This document shows, in pieces, positions 11,841 to 23,945 of a DNA stretch of 64,000 nt (positions are counted from its first letter, which is position 1; every line of letters begins with the position of its first letter). Position numbers and translations under genes: made by a program. The notes beneath the pieces were generated by a model that did no database searches, was not told the DNA's origin, and saw only the letters and a list, made by a program, of their open reading frames with translations. The stretch is from Owenia fusiformis (lineage: Eukaryota > Annelida > Polychaeta > Sabellida > Oweniidae), in the NCBI GenBank assembly GCA_903813345.2, contig CAIIXF020000010.1, positions 24,099,740-24,163,739 on the forward strand, given 5' to 3'.

Positions 11841-14800
11841 TTGTTAAACAGCTTATTCAATAGAGCATTGTCATCCCTTAACTCCACTTTTTATATTTTT
11901 GGGAGTGGTGACTTGTTAAACAGCTTATTCAATAGAGCATTGTCATCCCTTAACTCCACTTTTTATATTTTTGGGAGTGGTGACTTAGACCATGTCTGGA
12001 CAACCACTCAGTATATTCCATCAATACAACGATCAGACACATTTTTGTAGTAGAAGGGCTGAATCATCTCACCACACTTGGTGTTTCGAACATATTTCAT
12101 CAGCCAGCCGCCACAACCCCCCCCCCCCTCCTGCCGACACGGCCTCAGACACAAGAACACAAACTAAACTGAACACATCCTTATTTATTGCCTTCGGAAA
12201 ACCACCCGAACGAACCAGGCACAACTTACACGTATATTCCTACACTGAATATATTTATCTTAACCAACGTGTAAACAAGTACAGAAAATTTAACTAGCGC
12301 AAAATCTAGCGCAACTGATTACATTGATCACAAACAAATCACCACTACATCAAACAAAGTCGAGGAGCCAAGAACAACATTGAGACAATCACGACAGACC
12401 AGTCTCCGAATTTTATTTCAGATTTACTGGCTGCTTACCATTTGAACATTAATTATAGGAACAGTGATGGAGAACAATACAGGCGATCTCATCCACAAGA
12501 TGATTAATGGGAAGCCACCATGGAACATTGCAGTATTCTTATTTTAGGTTTACTAAAGACTACAGATACAGAGACCAGACTCCAACGGATAGGAACGCGT
12601 TAAGGAATGATATAATTTTGTACTTCAGGATCCATCAATTACGTACCTCAATGCTATAACCCACGGCACCAAACTGTGTTTGTTTATCAACCAAAACATT
12701 CGCATACACCACCAAATGCAAATCAAAACATATAAAACTATACATCAAAATGTAGCCACAAACCACCGCTACAAAATGAAACCATTTACAATGTTACCTG
12801 ACAAGGAACATTGTCAACAGAAACAATAATTGCACGAAATCACAGTTCGAAGACACCAAAAATAGAACATTATCGTCAAATTCGTGTTCTTTCCAACAAA
12901 CTTCAGCACTAAAAACACGAACGAAATGTTCTACAAAGCCTAACTAATAAGATGAAATAAACTTCATCTTAATTGACTCACCACAACAGAAACTATAAAG
13001 GATACAAGACAGGCAAGAAACACAAATTTCCGAGCAAATCGTTCACTTTACAGGCATTTCCAAAAACCGGAAGCTTGTTCTCTAACGTCCGCGCAATATT
13101 ATATAAAGAGGAGCGCCGAACTAAACCGCCACATCCTGAGATTCAATGAACAACAACGCAAGGGTGACGCCCATCATACCAGGTGCACGTCTCACACTAG
13201 AGATCTCACTATGTATGAATAGGTACCAAACCTATCGCATATACTAATAATGTACACAAATACATTAGACTATTGACTCCACCAAGAATTAACGAATATA
13301 CCTACACTATAATACCCCAAACCACTAACTTGTATCTGAACTCCACGATACACCTAACACAATTCGGCATAACCTGCTACTTAATACATAACCTATCACA
13401 ACCAACCATTACAACCAAGCACAACCCATAAGATCACCAACAACGCAACACAACCAGTGTCTGAAGAATTAGAACGCAACTTAACTCACAATTAACAAGA
13501 AAACAACCCACTGACAAATCAGCGCAACACAATTTGGCACAACCACACAACAAAACCAAACCATCAAAGCACAATCAGGAACAACCAAACTTAAATCCCA
13601 ACACACACAACAAACTTTCTCGAACTAGAGATTACAACAGTTACACAACACAACCGAACACAACCAAATACCTCACCCGACCAGGCACAACCAACCACCT
13701 ATCATAACACAATAGGGCGCAACCCGCCACCACCCATCATTTAACGATCAGGCACAACCAACCACACAACACAATCGAACTCAACCAGATACCTTACCCG
13801 ACTGGGCACAACCTGCCCCCCGACCAGCATAGCACAATCACAACACAACACGACGCATTTTAAAATTAACATAACACAATTGTAAAATATACGCAACACA
13901 ATTTGGCACAACCAAATAATAAAACAACAAAACCAAAACACAACCCATTGTTGATGAAGCAAAATACAATTTTACACAAAACAATCAAAAAACAATCAGG
14001 TACAACCAAACTGGAATACCAAAACACCCAACCAACGCTCTCCGAAAACCACACCAATCACGCAACACAATCTGACACAACCAGATACTTCATCCTACTG
14101 GGCACAACCCGCTACCCGACCAGCACAACACAATCACAACATAACACAACCACTTTGAAATTAACATAACTTAATAAAACACAACCCGATACCAAACCTA
14201 TACAACACAACCAGGCTCAACCAAACAAACAACCACCAAAACACAATCGACTATCAAACTAACACAATCGAGCATAACCAAACAACAAACCAACACAATA
14301 CAGCATAGCCAACTAGATCAATTTGAAATCAACCCATTGTTGAATCATCACAACACAACCTGACACCAACCACCGCAACAAAGTCAGTCACAACCCAATA
14401 CTGAATCAATTAAAATACAATATTAAATACAATCAGGCACAATCTGCAAACACAACCAAACTATGATACCAATTTACTTAGTACCCAACTAACTGTCTCC
14501 AACTGGAAACAATCCCAAAACAAAACAAAATCGGGGACAACCCATCCACCCTCCCCCTCCCCCTCATTAGGCTGCTGATGAAGAACATATCATGGACCAC
14601 CAACCATGAGTTCGAAACATCTTGGGCCCTTACTGTGACTCACAAGTAAGGGAGAAGATCCACTACTGGATCGGGATGTCCGGCCTTTCTCTACAAAAAT
14701 GACAATAGGAGTGACACCACCAATGTCATCATCCTAGGATCAATTAAATATACTCTACCTGTCACATAATCACTGACGGTGGTTCGGGGACACTAGACTA

Positions 14801-14918
14801 TGTCTCCCAGGTCCCCTAAATGAGACCACTCACCATTTGACACAGATTGCATGACTTATGCGTGTTCACAACGGGTGATGTCTCAAGACATGGTCTAAGT
14901 CACCACTCCCAAAAATAT
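11841..14918. mobile_element. 3 kb element with perfect 33-bp inverted ends and an A/C-rich interior
   Basis: Positions 11965-11997 and 14886-14918 are exact reverse complements over 33 bp (core GGGAGTGGTGACTTAGACC). A 72-bp unit ending in the same motif is tandemly duplicated at 11841-11984. From about 12100 to 14560 the plus strand is strikingly poor in G and built of imperfect ACAACACAATC/GGCACAACCAAAC phrases. Near both ends, in opposite orientation, is CTGATGA followed by TTCGAAAC (14575-14618 plus; 12083-12103 minus). No protein is recognised. Confidence 0.65.
14575..14618 (+). ncRNA. Hammerhead-ribozyme-like core motif (tentative)
   Basis: CTGATGA (14575-14581) and GAAAC (14614-14618) are separated by a segment that can fold: GAAC (14583-14586) with GTTC (14610-14613) and TCATGG (14590-14595) with CCATGA (14604-14609). 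This is the order of the conserved core and stem II of hammerhead ribozymes. A one-base A excess beside CTGATGA, an ATA bulge and no clear stems I and III weaken it. The opposite-end copy lacks stem II. Confidence 0.3.
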
Positions 14919-14977
14919 GGGGTTTCAACTAGAAATTGAAAGCCCATGGTAAGGGCCGAAAAGAAGAACAAACTTAA

Positions 14978-15991
14978 TCACGATGTTATAGCATGACGGT
15001 TACAACACCTTTGAAAACGAGATTAGACGACTACGATCACTGATTTATCCAATAAAATGGCCGCAATGGAACAGAAAACTAAGGTTGGTGCAGTATTTTC
15101 TTCTACTGTGTATCAATGAAAGGATGAACGATTTTTGTAGACATCGCATTCGGTGATGCATTTAGTAATGTATATTTTGAACGTATTCTTTGCAAATTGA
15201 TGCCCGGGGATAACATGAAATAAGCGAAAAACTGTGGAGTTTGAAATTCAAAACTACACAAAATTTAGTAATTTGTTTATTTTTGTCGTTAGGGCATGGT
15301 CTAGATTGCCTAACGACCTCGGGGTATATAGATGTAACCTACATACAATCATAAAAAGCCAATTGAGCATTGGAAACCACCTAATATGTTCTACTTAAGC
15401 CATAATATTGTATTTTTAATTTGCGGTTACGCCAAAAATTGATTGACGGTTACGCGAACCTCGTTCAAATATGTATCCCAGATTCATTGTTATTTATTTT
15501 GTCATATTTATCAGTTCTTGATGCTAATTCTTCTTTTGCCTCTTCATTGCTATCTTTTTGACTTGAATTGGTTTCATTAATAAAGCAAGACACAATTTTT
15601 TCCTTGTGCTAAAGAGGCTCAAACAAGAGCGTCTCTTGCGAGTCCTGAAAACAAATATAAGCAATTCAATATTCCATTTCTTAACCATTATAACAATTAC
15701 ATGGAAAAAGGCTATCAGAACTAGCAACCTTAACTTGAAAGATGTACATGCATGTAAGTTTACAGCTTATATTCCGCTTCTAGTAAACCACCTGGCAGAT
15801 TTGACCCAGTCTTTATAACCATCCATATATACGTCACCGAATGGAACTAGTTAAGAAGGAAATCTTATCTGTGAATCTTGCCTACAGGCAAGAAAGAGGA
15901 CATGCTGTCTTTCCCATCCGCCATTTTTTGTTATCGTTACCGCAAAATTTTGCAAATCGCCTTGTTGTAACCATCATGCTATAACACCGTG
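14978..15991. mobile_element. TTAA-flanked inverted-repeat element, about 1 kb
   Basis: TTAA occurs directly outside both ends (14974-14977 and 15992-15995). The ends are inverted repeats of roughly 27 bp (GATGTTATAGCATGACGGTT versus GGTGTTATAGCATGATGGTT in complement). TTAA target duplication is characteristic of piggyBac and Kolobok transposons. No transposase frame is seen, so it is probably non-autonomous. Confidence 0.6.
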
Positions 15992-15995
15992 TTAA

Positions 15996-17159
15996 TGGCT
16001 AAACAGATACCTTGATATGTAATAAATATAGAGTATACATCTATACATGTAAATCTGAATTTCTATACGCATTCTATCAAGAGATCCTTCCTGAAATATG
16101 TCTATATTTTGTCAATATTTTTCATGTATTTATAATTTAAATCTGAAAATCGTAAAAGATGCGAAAACCCTACAAAGGAAGTAAGAGACTGCATGAAGAA
16201 AAATCTAGCTAAAACAAAAAAATAAAGATTAGTATAAATAAATTGTTAATCCATATACTAGTATTAATCTAAATCCAAATCAATAGCAATAATAATGTGA
16301 AACACTTCAATTACATAGCCAGTGGGGGGGGGGGGGCAGAGGGTTCGAGCAAACCCCCTCCCCCTGGTCAAAAAAATAAATAAGTAATTTTGATGTGATT
16401 TTTGTAAAGATATAAGACATATAAACATAAAAACATTGAACAAAAACTATGGTGTTACATAAAACAAGAATATCTTACCTAAATCTGCAACATTATTGAA
16501 CTTGCAAATCAGATATTTTATGTTGATGTCAGTCACAGAATTCCCTTCGGCAATGGGGGATTCCCTTACTTCAAATGTTTAAAAGCAAATTTTCACCATA
16601 AAAGGAAGACATATCAACAAAATATTATATCAAAATACAAAAGATTACTCATAGATTGATATTATTGTTATCATATGTTAACTTTCTCAATGAAATAATA
16701 AATATGCTTAAAAACGATCTGAAATTTTTACATTGGAAAATTTTCTGCGCCATTTTGGATATAAACTTGGCGAAAATTGATGTGGTCATTTGGGTCTGGA
16801 TTTCTCCATTTTTGATTCATATTATGCACAAATAAACTAGCCATGCATGATAAGAACACAAGGAACCCGATTCGGAGGATATATTTAATCGGAAGCCGCA
16901 GCCAGAAATGGAAATTAATAATGAATGAAAACTTACCAGTCAGTTTACAGATTTATCCATGTAAATTTGACCTTTGACCTCATTTGGAGCACCTTTTACC
17001 TCTTTACTAACAGTCCATCACATAAAATGAGGGATCTGTCATTTTTATCTGGGAGAAAAATGACGAGCCAAACCATGTATTTTTACGGGGTCACTTTTCT
17101 GACCAACTTATTTTTCCCGCCAAAACGCGCCACCTATTCATTGGTCATTGCTACTGCAT
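15996..17159. other. No recognisable gene or element
   Basis: AT-rich intergenic or intronic sequence with a poly-G run near 16324. Two foreshortened open frames (around 16925) have no family resemblance. Confidence 0.4.
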
Positions 17160-18010
17160 CCATAAAATGACCACACAAAAATATGACTCTCGTACTGACC
17201 TTTATTTTTTCCATCTGTCAGACATTGATTGATCAATATTTACCCTTTTTTTTTATTATTATATCTTGGTTACCGCCATATTTGGCGAGCAATACCTCAT
17301 TGGTATATTCCGTATTTTACGTATTTTACACTCGAAGATAGAGCCAGAAACCCCTCCTTGGAGGAACCCTGTTTTCTTTTATGTGCACAGGTACACAGAC
17401 GTACAGGTACACACCACAGCCTTTTATACGAGTAGTGAACCACTCAGTCAAACACCCAGAATTACATAACGCACAAACAAACTTGTCTGAACCGGGAATC
17501 GAACCCGGGGCCAAGCGATATTGGTAACCTTGACTCTCTCTGCCACTGAGCCATAGCGGGTGGAATCTCTTCTTTATGTTTTAGTTCGAATGGTTGCATG
17601 ATATCAATTATTGACACTGTAAATCAAATTTTCCGGGTACATTTCTTTCAAATTTTCAGAGCGTAAAGATAATGGAGTGTTTTGGTAATTTCCGGCAATG
17701 TCCGATGTTGTTTGTCTCTCAAATTATGTCACATCACAACAAACAGCCAATGAAAGTAAAGATTGTGTAGCCTAACAAACCGTTGTTATTGTTTCTACAG
17801 GATTTTAAAGATACGTCATGGGGTTTCTCGGTAATCTCTGATGTGACATCATCCAGAGTGGCGTCATATTGTCAGAAAAGCCATTTGACTTCAGGACAAA
17901 AATGATACGATTAAATAAACATTTGAACAACGGAAATTGCTGAAGCACTCCATTAAATATATACTCGCTTATTTTATGCTTTTATCAACAGACGTTTTCT
18001 TGAATGTGTG
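17160..18010. repeat. Dispersed repeat, inverted partner of 3290-3840, split by a SINE
   Basis: Reverse-complement match to 3290-3840 continues on both sides of 17246-17562. The left flank ends in GATCAATATTTACCC and the right flank resumes AATCTCTTCTTTATG. In the partner these stretches are separated by only about four bases. Confidence 0.75.
17246..17562 (-). mobile_element. tRNA-derived SINE, minus orientation
   Basis: On the minus strand the head reads GCTATGGCTCAGTGGCAGAG (pol III A box) and then GGGTTCGATTCCCGG (B box), a tRNA-like promoter. The element ends in an ATAATA/A-rich tail, seen as T9-ATTATTATA at 17246. The 3' acceptor strand does not pair with the 5' side, so it is not a functional tRNA. 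The inverted partner repeat at 3290-3840 shows the uninterrupted site. Confidence 0.75.
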
Positions 18011-18449
18011 GCTTTAGTGATTGGACATGAAGTTAACAATAGTACGCACCGTTTGAGGTATGACATGTGATATTTATTGATTAACTGACTCCAAAATCAA
18101 GGAAATATAAATTTTCCAAAGATTTCGTGTCTTGTCCTTGAGTATATTTATTGAGCCTAGACACCACTGAAGAAGAGGTAATCTGGCAGAGGTCCGTGTT
18201 CAGTACCAAGCAAAGGTAATGGCTGTAACCTTGGGACTATGTAGATAATAATCATGTTTTTATTTTTGAGTTATTTTAAACTGTCCATCAAAAGTGCAAA
18301 ATAAGATTTTCTTGGAATGTGTACATTCTCCAATTATGAAAACCCAAAGACAATGCTTATGTATGAAATAAGGGGAGTTGCTACCCTTCTAGTTGAAAAC
18401 CCATGGTGCTTCCTACTGATTAAATTCACCATATTTTATGAGATGTTAA

Positions 18450-19342
18450 TTATCCCATCGAACGAAGTTCGGAGGGATATAGGGAACGCCTCCGTCCGTC
18501 CGTCCGTACGTCCGTCCGTCCATCCGTCCGTACGTACGTACGTCCGTCCGTCCGTCCGTCCGTCCGGGCAATAACTCAAATACCATTGGCCCGATTTTGT
18601 TCATATTTTGTACACATATACCCTATGGGGGTAGAAGTTCTGCTCGAAAGCCGATTTTCAAAATGGCCGCTCATTTCAAAATGGCGGCCATTTTAGTGCC
18701 GAATTTACAGTAATTTAGGTGCAATATGTAAAACTGTAATAGCAATATGTTTGAGATGTAAAAAAATTATATAGGACATTAATAAAGCTAGAAATGTAGA
18801 TATTAAAGAAGCACATAGCAGCCATCTTGAAAAATGGCGGCCTTTACTCGTTATTTTACGATTTTTGCTGTAACTTGTAAAGTAGTGGAGCGATTTTGTT
18901 CATATTTGGTATGTGAATACTATAAACATTGCACACTGCTTAAAGACACTTTTGGTAGAAGGCGGCCATTTTGAAAAATGGCCGCCATTTTGAAAAATGG
19001 CCACCATTCTAACATATTTTACTATAACTCGAAAAGTAGTGGAGTGATTTTGTTCATATTTGGTATGTGAATACTATAAGCATGACACACTGTCCTATGA
19101 CACTTTTGGTAGAAGGCCGCCATTTTAACGTATTTTACTATAACTCGAAAAGTAGTGAAGCGATTTTGTTCATATTTGGTACTAATACTATAAGCATGGC
19201 ACATGGTCTAATGACACTTTTGGTAGAAGGCGGCTATTTTGAAAAATGGCTGCCATTTTTGCTATATACTTTCTTTGTAAAAATGCCATCCATGGCTGTT
19301 CGATGGGATTCGCTACGCTTTGGCGTTGCCGTTGTTCTGGTT
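18450..19342 (+). mobile_element. Helitron-like element, family 1, copy C
   Basis: ATCCCATCGAAC (18452-18463), CCGT/ACGT tract, the shared ATAACTCAAATACC leader, about three core units, GTTCGATGGGAT (19298-19309), ACGCTTTGGCGT hairpin and CTGG (19337-19340). It sits just 100 bp upstream of a family-2 element. Confidence 0.8.
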
Positions 19343-19442
19343 TCTAATGATTTATTTTTCTCTATATTGTATTGTATTATATCCTTTATTACCACATTAT
19401 TTCTATGTGAGTACATATTTACATCAACAGGTTGCATTTTTA

Positions 19443-20203
19443 TTATCCCAACGAACTTCGTTCGTTAGGGATATAGTGAAGTCCTCCGTCCATCCGTCCG
19501 TCTGTCCGTCAGTCAGTCAGTCAGTCCGTCCGTCTGTCCGGAAGATAACTCAAATACTAGTTGACAGATTTTCTTCATATTTAGTGGAAAGATGTATATT
19601 GGTGAATTTTTTTCAAGATGGCCGCCGCTTTAAAAATGACGGGACTTTTTCGCAAAAATCATAAATTTTTCATTCTAAACCAAAGTAATTAATATTATTG
19701 TTTGAAATTTTGGTAGTGTATTCACAACATTTATCTATTTCACATATATTCCATGTTTTTCATCCTGACCCCCAGGGGCCATGTATGGGGGACAGGAAAA
19801 CAGAAATTTTCGCTAATTTTTAGATCTTTCTGAAGTATAGCTTTATTATACTCAAATGAAAGGCAATTAAGAGTAGATTGCAAATATTGTATCTTTTTTC
19901 TGATTCGAGCCTCGTAAAATTCAAAATGGCCGTCTAATGTACGATTTCGCAATAATTTTTCGATCCCTTCAAAGTATGGTTATATTATACTCAAATTGAA
20001 TTTTGGAGTAGATCACAATTATGGTATTATTTTTCAGATTTGTACCTCAGAAAATTCAAAATGGCTGCTTTGCAGGAATTCGCAATTCTAAAATCTAATT
20101 TTTTCATTTTCAACCAAAGTAATGAGTATAATTGATTGGAATTCGGTAATTGATATTTTGTTCGTTGGGATTTGCTACTCCGCGGAGTTGCCGTTATCTA
20201 GTT
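19443..20203 (+). mobile_element. Helitron-like element, family 2, copy A
   Basis: The 5' ATCCCAACGAAC (19445-19456) recurs inverted as GTTCGTTGGGAT (20160-20171). There is a 5' hairpin and a CCGT/CAGT tract. The core has repeats with CTTTATTATACTCAAAT and TTCAAAATGGC phrases. The perfect 3' palindrome ACTCCGCGGAGT (20177-20188) is followed nine bases later by CTAG. It is nearly identical to copy B (44299-45113), implying recent activity. It ends 250 bp before PERK exon a. Confidence 0.82.
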
Positions 20204-20453
20204 TGCCTTGGCCTTTAAAATCATCATCCTCTTAAAAATCTGGAGACATTATTGTGGCCATATGAAGAGGTGTTCACTTCCTTTCTTTGAATCGATATGT
20301 CCATGTAAATATCTGTAATTTTCCAAATGTTTCCAAACCTTAAACTATTTTATCATAAACAGTCACAGTGTGAGCCAATCGAATTGCCCATCAATGTTTA
20401 TATAAGTCCAAAATTCATCTCTGAATTCAACATATTAATGTCCATGATTTCAG

Positions 20454-20586
20454 ATTTAAACTGCTTGTCAGTACTCTTGATGGGAGAGTCTCTTCATTGG
20501 ATATAGCTAACTATGGAAATCTAGAGTGGAGTATTGAAGCAGATGCTGCTCCACTGTTATCATCAAGCATCAGTAAAAACTTAGAG
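20454..20586 (+). CDS. EIF2AK3: PERK luminal domain exon a (STLDGR motif)
   Basis: Acceptor TTTCAG and donor GTAATT bound 133 nt. The first base completes a split codon, then 44 codons follow. The product contains V-S-T-L-D-G-R followed by S-L-D and L-E-W-S-I, the N-terminal beta-strand repeat of the PERK luminal domain (vertebrate IISTLDGRIAALD). The exon ends in phase 0. A Helitron-like element ends about 250 bp upstream. No signal peptide is encoded here, so an upstream exon is required. Confidence 0.93.
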
Positions 20587-20867
20587 GTAATTTTTGTAGG
20601 TTATTTGCTTTTGTAGTATACATATGGGATATATAATTGTTGTTGTTGTTGTTTACATTGGTAGGAAAGCCAACCACTCTAATATGTAAATCAAGCCTCT
20701 TGAGCAAGTAAATTGACTCATGTTATGAATTTACCAAATCACCTCTTCATCTGTCCAGCTTAGCACTATAATGCACTAAATAGAGAAAAAAGAGGATGGA
20801 GATAGGAGAGTCCAAGTTCCCTACCTAAAAGTTCTACATGCAATAATGGAAAGTTTGTTTTTACTAG

Positions 20868-20992
20868 ATCAAACGTAATGGAATAAATGTCCGTCTTATC
20901 CCAGCGTTAGATGGTGGCCTTTATCAGTTTGATGGTGACAGTATAGAACCTGTTCCTTTCACTGCAGACACATTACTGAGCTCATCGTTCAG
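20868..20992 (+). CDS. EIF2AK3: PERK luminal domain exon b (PALDGGLYQFDG)
   Basis: Acceptor TTACTAG and donor GTAATA bound 125 nt: 41 codons plus two bases of an Arg codon. The product reads L-I-P-A-L-D-G-G-L-Y-Q-F-D-G and then E-P-V-P-F-T-A-D-T-L-L, matching the second luminal strand repeat of PERK (vertebrate IIPSLDGALFQWD and TVPFTVESLL). The preceding intron is only about 281 bp. Confidence 0.94.
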
Positions 20993-21998
20993 GTAATAAT
21001 CATACTCATGGTGTACAATCCAAACGCTCCTACATGCACGATGGAGCGTTTCATTCATGCAGAAATGCTTCGGAGCGAAATAAAATGGTGGTTTATGAGG
21101 ATCCCACAGTGGCCTTATGTATTGTTTCACTCTTTTCTCTTATGTGTCATATGTCATGGTGACATATTATGTACCATTCGATGAACAATACCCTGAGGAA
21201 AGATTTTATTAATTCAACTTCTGGTTGTAAACTGTTATTTGCTTGATCAGAGCTCCATAGTGTAAATCGAAGCAGTAGATCACAAACTCAAATATTCTCA
21301 TTTGCTAAAATTCCAGTCCAAATCAATCACTTGTTTTCAAGAAAACGTGACAAATACGTTTATGAATTTTGATAACTGCACTGCTTCGTTCACTTCTTCC
21401 AAATTGCTTCAAATATCAACAGCCAGCCAAGTAAAACATGAATATCACACTACTCGAATGGTATACACGAAATAAGTAACACATACCTCTTATTCCCATT
21501 ATCAGCAAAATTGTTGGATGGCTAATCATTTCCGCCCACCATTTTTCTACCTCTGGAGCGTTTCTCTGTTTAGATTCATAAATGAAACGCTTGGTCGTGC
21601 ATGTAGGAGTGAATGGGTTATATACAGTGATACTGTGCTGTGTTATCATTGACTTCACCTTTTTAAAATCAAATTATTGTTTTGAAAATCAAATCTGGAT
21701 ATTTTAATGCTTCAATAAAGACTCATTATAGCTCCACAACTTAATAATGGGTTCATTCAATTTTCATGCGATGAAAGAAATATATTATGAATATATTATG
21801 ATTTCTGATTGTGAAATAGATTGTCTCTTAAACTCTAAAGCTCTCTTTTTGTTGTATGAGTTGTATTTGACAGGGGGAAGTGTTGCATTGTTACAGAAAT
21901 GGCTTACAACAATATGTTCTCTGTTGTTCTCCTAAATAGGTGTAACTTACATCTCTAATACTGAACAGATTGAGCATAGCTTTGGATTTTGATTTCAG

Positions 21999-22071
21999 GT
22001 TCACCGATGAGTCCGTAATTGTTGGAAATAGAGAGACTCTAACATTTGGTATAGATGCAACTGATGGACAG
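21999..22071 (+). CDS. EIF2AK3: PERK luminal domain exon c
   Basis: Acceptor GATTTCAG and donor GTTTGT bound 73 nt: one base finishing the Arg codon, then 24 codons. The peptide F-T-D-E-S-V-I-V-G-N-R-E-T-L-T-F-G-I aligns with the vertebrate segment around DDVVLVGGKSLTTYGL. It ends at G-Q in phase 0 and is followed by a 10 kb intron. Confidence 0.9.
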
Positions 22072-22781
22072 GTTTGTATTCTAATTTTTTAACACATACA
22101 GTGAGACTCATGTTGTGCATCTGGGCCTATCAAACCAAACACTTCATAAACCTCTACCTACATTTAGTGAATACATACCCTACCAGATTAAAACTTTTGC
22201 TACATGAAGTTGACACAAAGGGACAAGTCAGGACATTCATTCTACACTGGCATGTAGCGGCCCTGATATCGATAAATTCTACACGCAATATAACCCGATT
22301 TTAGATGCTTGGTTAAAACTTTACACGAAAAAGCCTCGATATCCGGGCATTTACTCTTACACTGAACTGAAAATAGCATCATCTAAACGTGTATGTCTTG
22401 GCTTCCGGGTAAGTTTATCAACATTTATACTCAATTGAAAGAGCAGTCGTGCATATATCGTGTACCAGTTTGATTGTTTTATATGTGTGTGTATTTATAA
22501 TATGATAGTCTAGTAATACCGTGTCGTTAGAACAAGTGCTAGATATCGAACTGATGACCTGAAATTAGATTATTGGACTGATCGCGCATCTGATATTAGA
22601 TGATTAATTTGCATTGAATCTGATATTAACTTGCAACCCAATACTACAGTAAATACCATGATTTTACATTAGAATGATAACACGGCCTCATATTCTAATT
22701 CATTATACGTCCATTGCAGGGCAAAATGTTTCAATGGGGATATTGTAATGCACATGAGAATACATTCGATTCGTATATATT

Positions 22782-23945
22782 GACACCCCAGTTGTCCGAA
22801 ACCCAATTCCCCGAAACCCAGTTGTCCGAAACCCATTACTCCGAAAAATAAAGTCATAATTTACCAGAGAAAGGGGGGGGGGGGGGGGGCGTAGCTTACT
22901 TAAGCTTACGTCAGTTTCATGCCATGTATTTGGCCAAATTAATGGCATGGACGCATTCTGATATTCATAGATCTCTCTCTCACTTTGAATTGCATCCATT
23001 GCATGGCGTTACCAGAATGGCAGGAACGGGAGATTTATTTTACATTGTGATTCTAAAAAAGGTTATTAAAACACAATATATATTACGGAACAGTTTATCT
23101 TATCTTCTTCAATCTCTTTTATATAGGCAAAATAAAATGAAACATTTTGAAACAGATAAAATAAGGTATAGAACTTTAAGAATAAAACAGTATACAAATT
23201 ACGTTGTCAAAATATTTCGTCGCATTTAATTTCTTAGTCTCAGTCTCTTATCAAATCGTAAAAGAATAAAACATTCTAAACTTAATCACTTGGGATTTAT
23301 GTTTCGGCATTCGTTTCAGGCATTTGTTTTTTATGTTCTTCTCCTGAAATGTATTTGTTTGACAATAATCAGAGAAAGTGCGTATACGTATAAATATGCC
23401 ACGCAAACAAACGGGTGTGACTTCAATTTCTTGTCTGTCTGAGGACGTATTGGGAACGAGGTAGAATTAAAGAATTCTTATGAACAAATGTATTGGATAA
23501 GTTAATTTCTGATGGATCTGGATAAAATATATTTCAAAACTTTGTCAACACTAGATAACTTCATTTAGGCAGATATAGTTTCTTGATATATTTGGCTATC
23601 ATGCGTTTAAAATACGTTCCTAAAACTATGAAGACGTTGGGTGAGAAATATTGCTATTGTACGTTCGAAAAGTATTTGGTTGTATTTTGTAGTTCTCAAG
23701 TTACCCATGAACTTTCGTGGGGTAATTAACGTCTTGACTCAGCATATTTAGCCTAATTTTGCAATGATGTCAACGTGATTCAAATGTTATGCTGTCGTGA
23801 TTCGCAGAGGTTGCGACAAGATTCGTTTTAAGAAATTGTATTTTTTGATAAGATCCCCTAATTTTCGGAGAACTTGGTTTCAGACAACTGGGTTTCGGAG
23901 AATTGAGTTTCGGACAACTGGGTTTCGGACAACTGGATTGACCCC
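22782..23945. mobile_element. Inverted-repeat element with GTTGTCCGAAACCC short repeats at both ends
   Basis: At 22785-22848 the phrase GTTGTCCGAAACCCA alternates with TTCCCCGAAACCCA. At 23863-23940 the same alternation appears as reverse complement. A poly-G run (about 22866-22889) lies inside. The interior frames show no recognisable protein. It lies in the 10 kb PERK intron. Confidence 0.55.

Noticed and set aside
11685-12050. Frame with two copies of a 24-residue repeat
   Set aside because: The repeat is the 72-bp DNA duplication at 11841-11984 at an element end, not a protein repeat with independent support.
17480-17562. Functional tRNA gene
   Set aside because: A and B boxes are good but the acceptor strands do not pair, and the sequence continues into a SINE body with an AT-rich tail.
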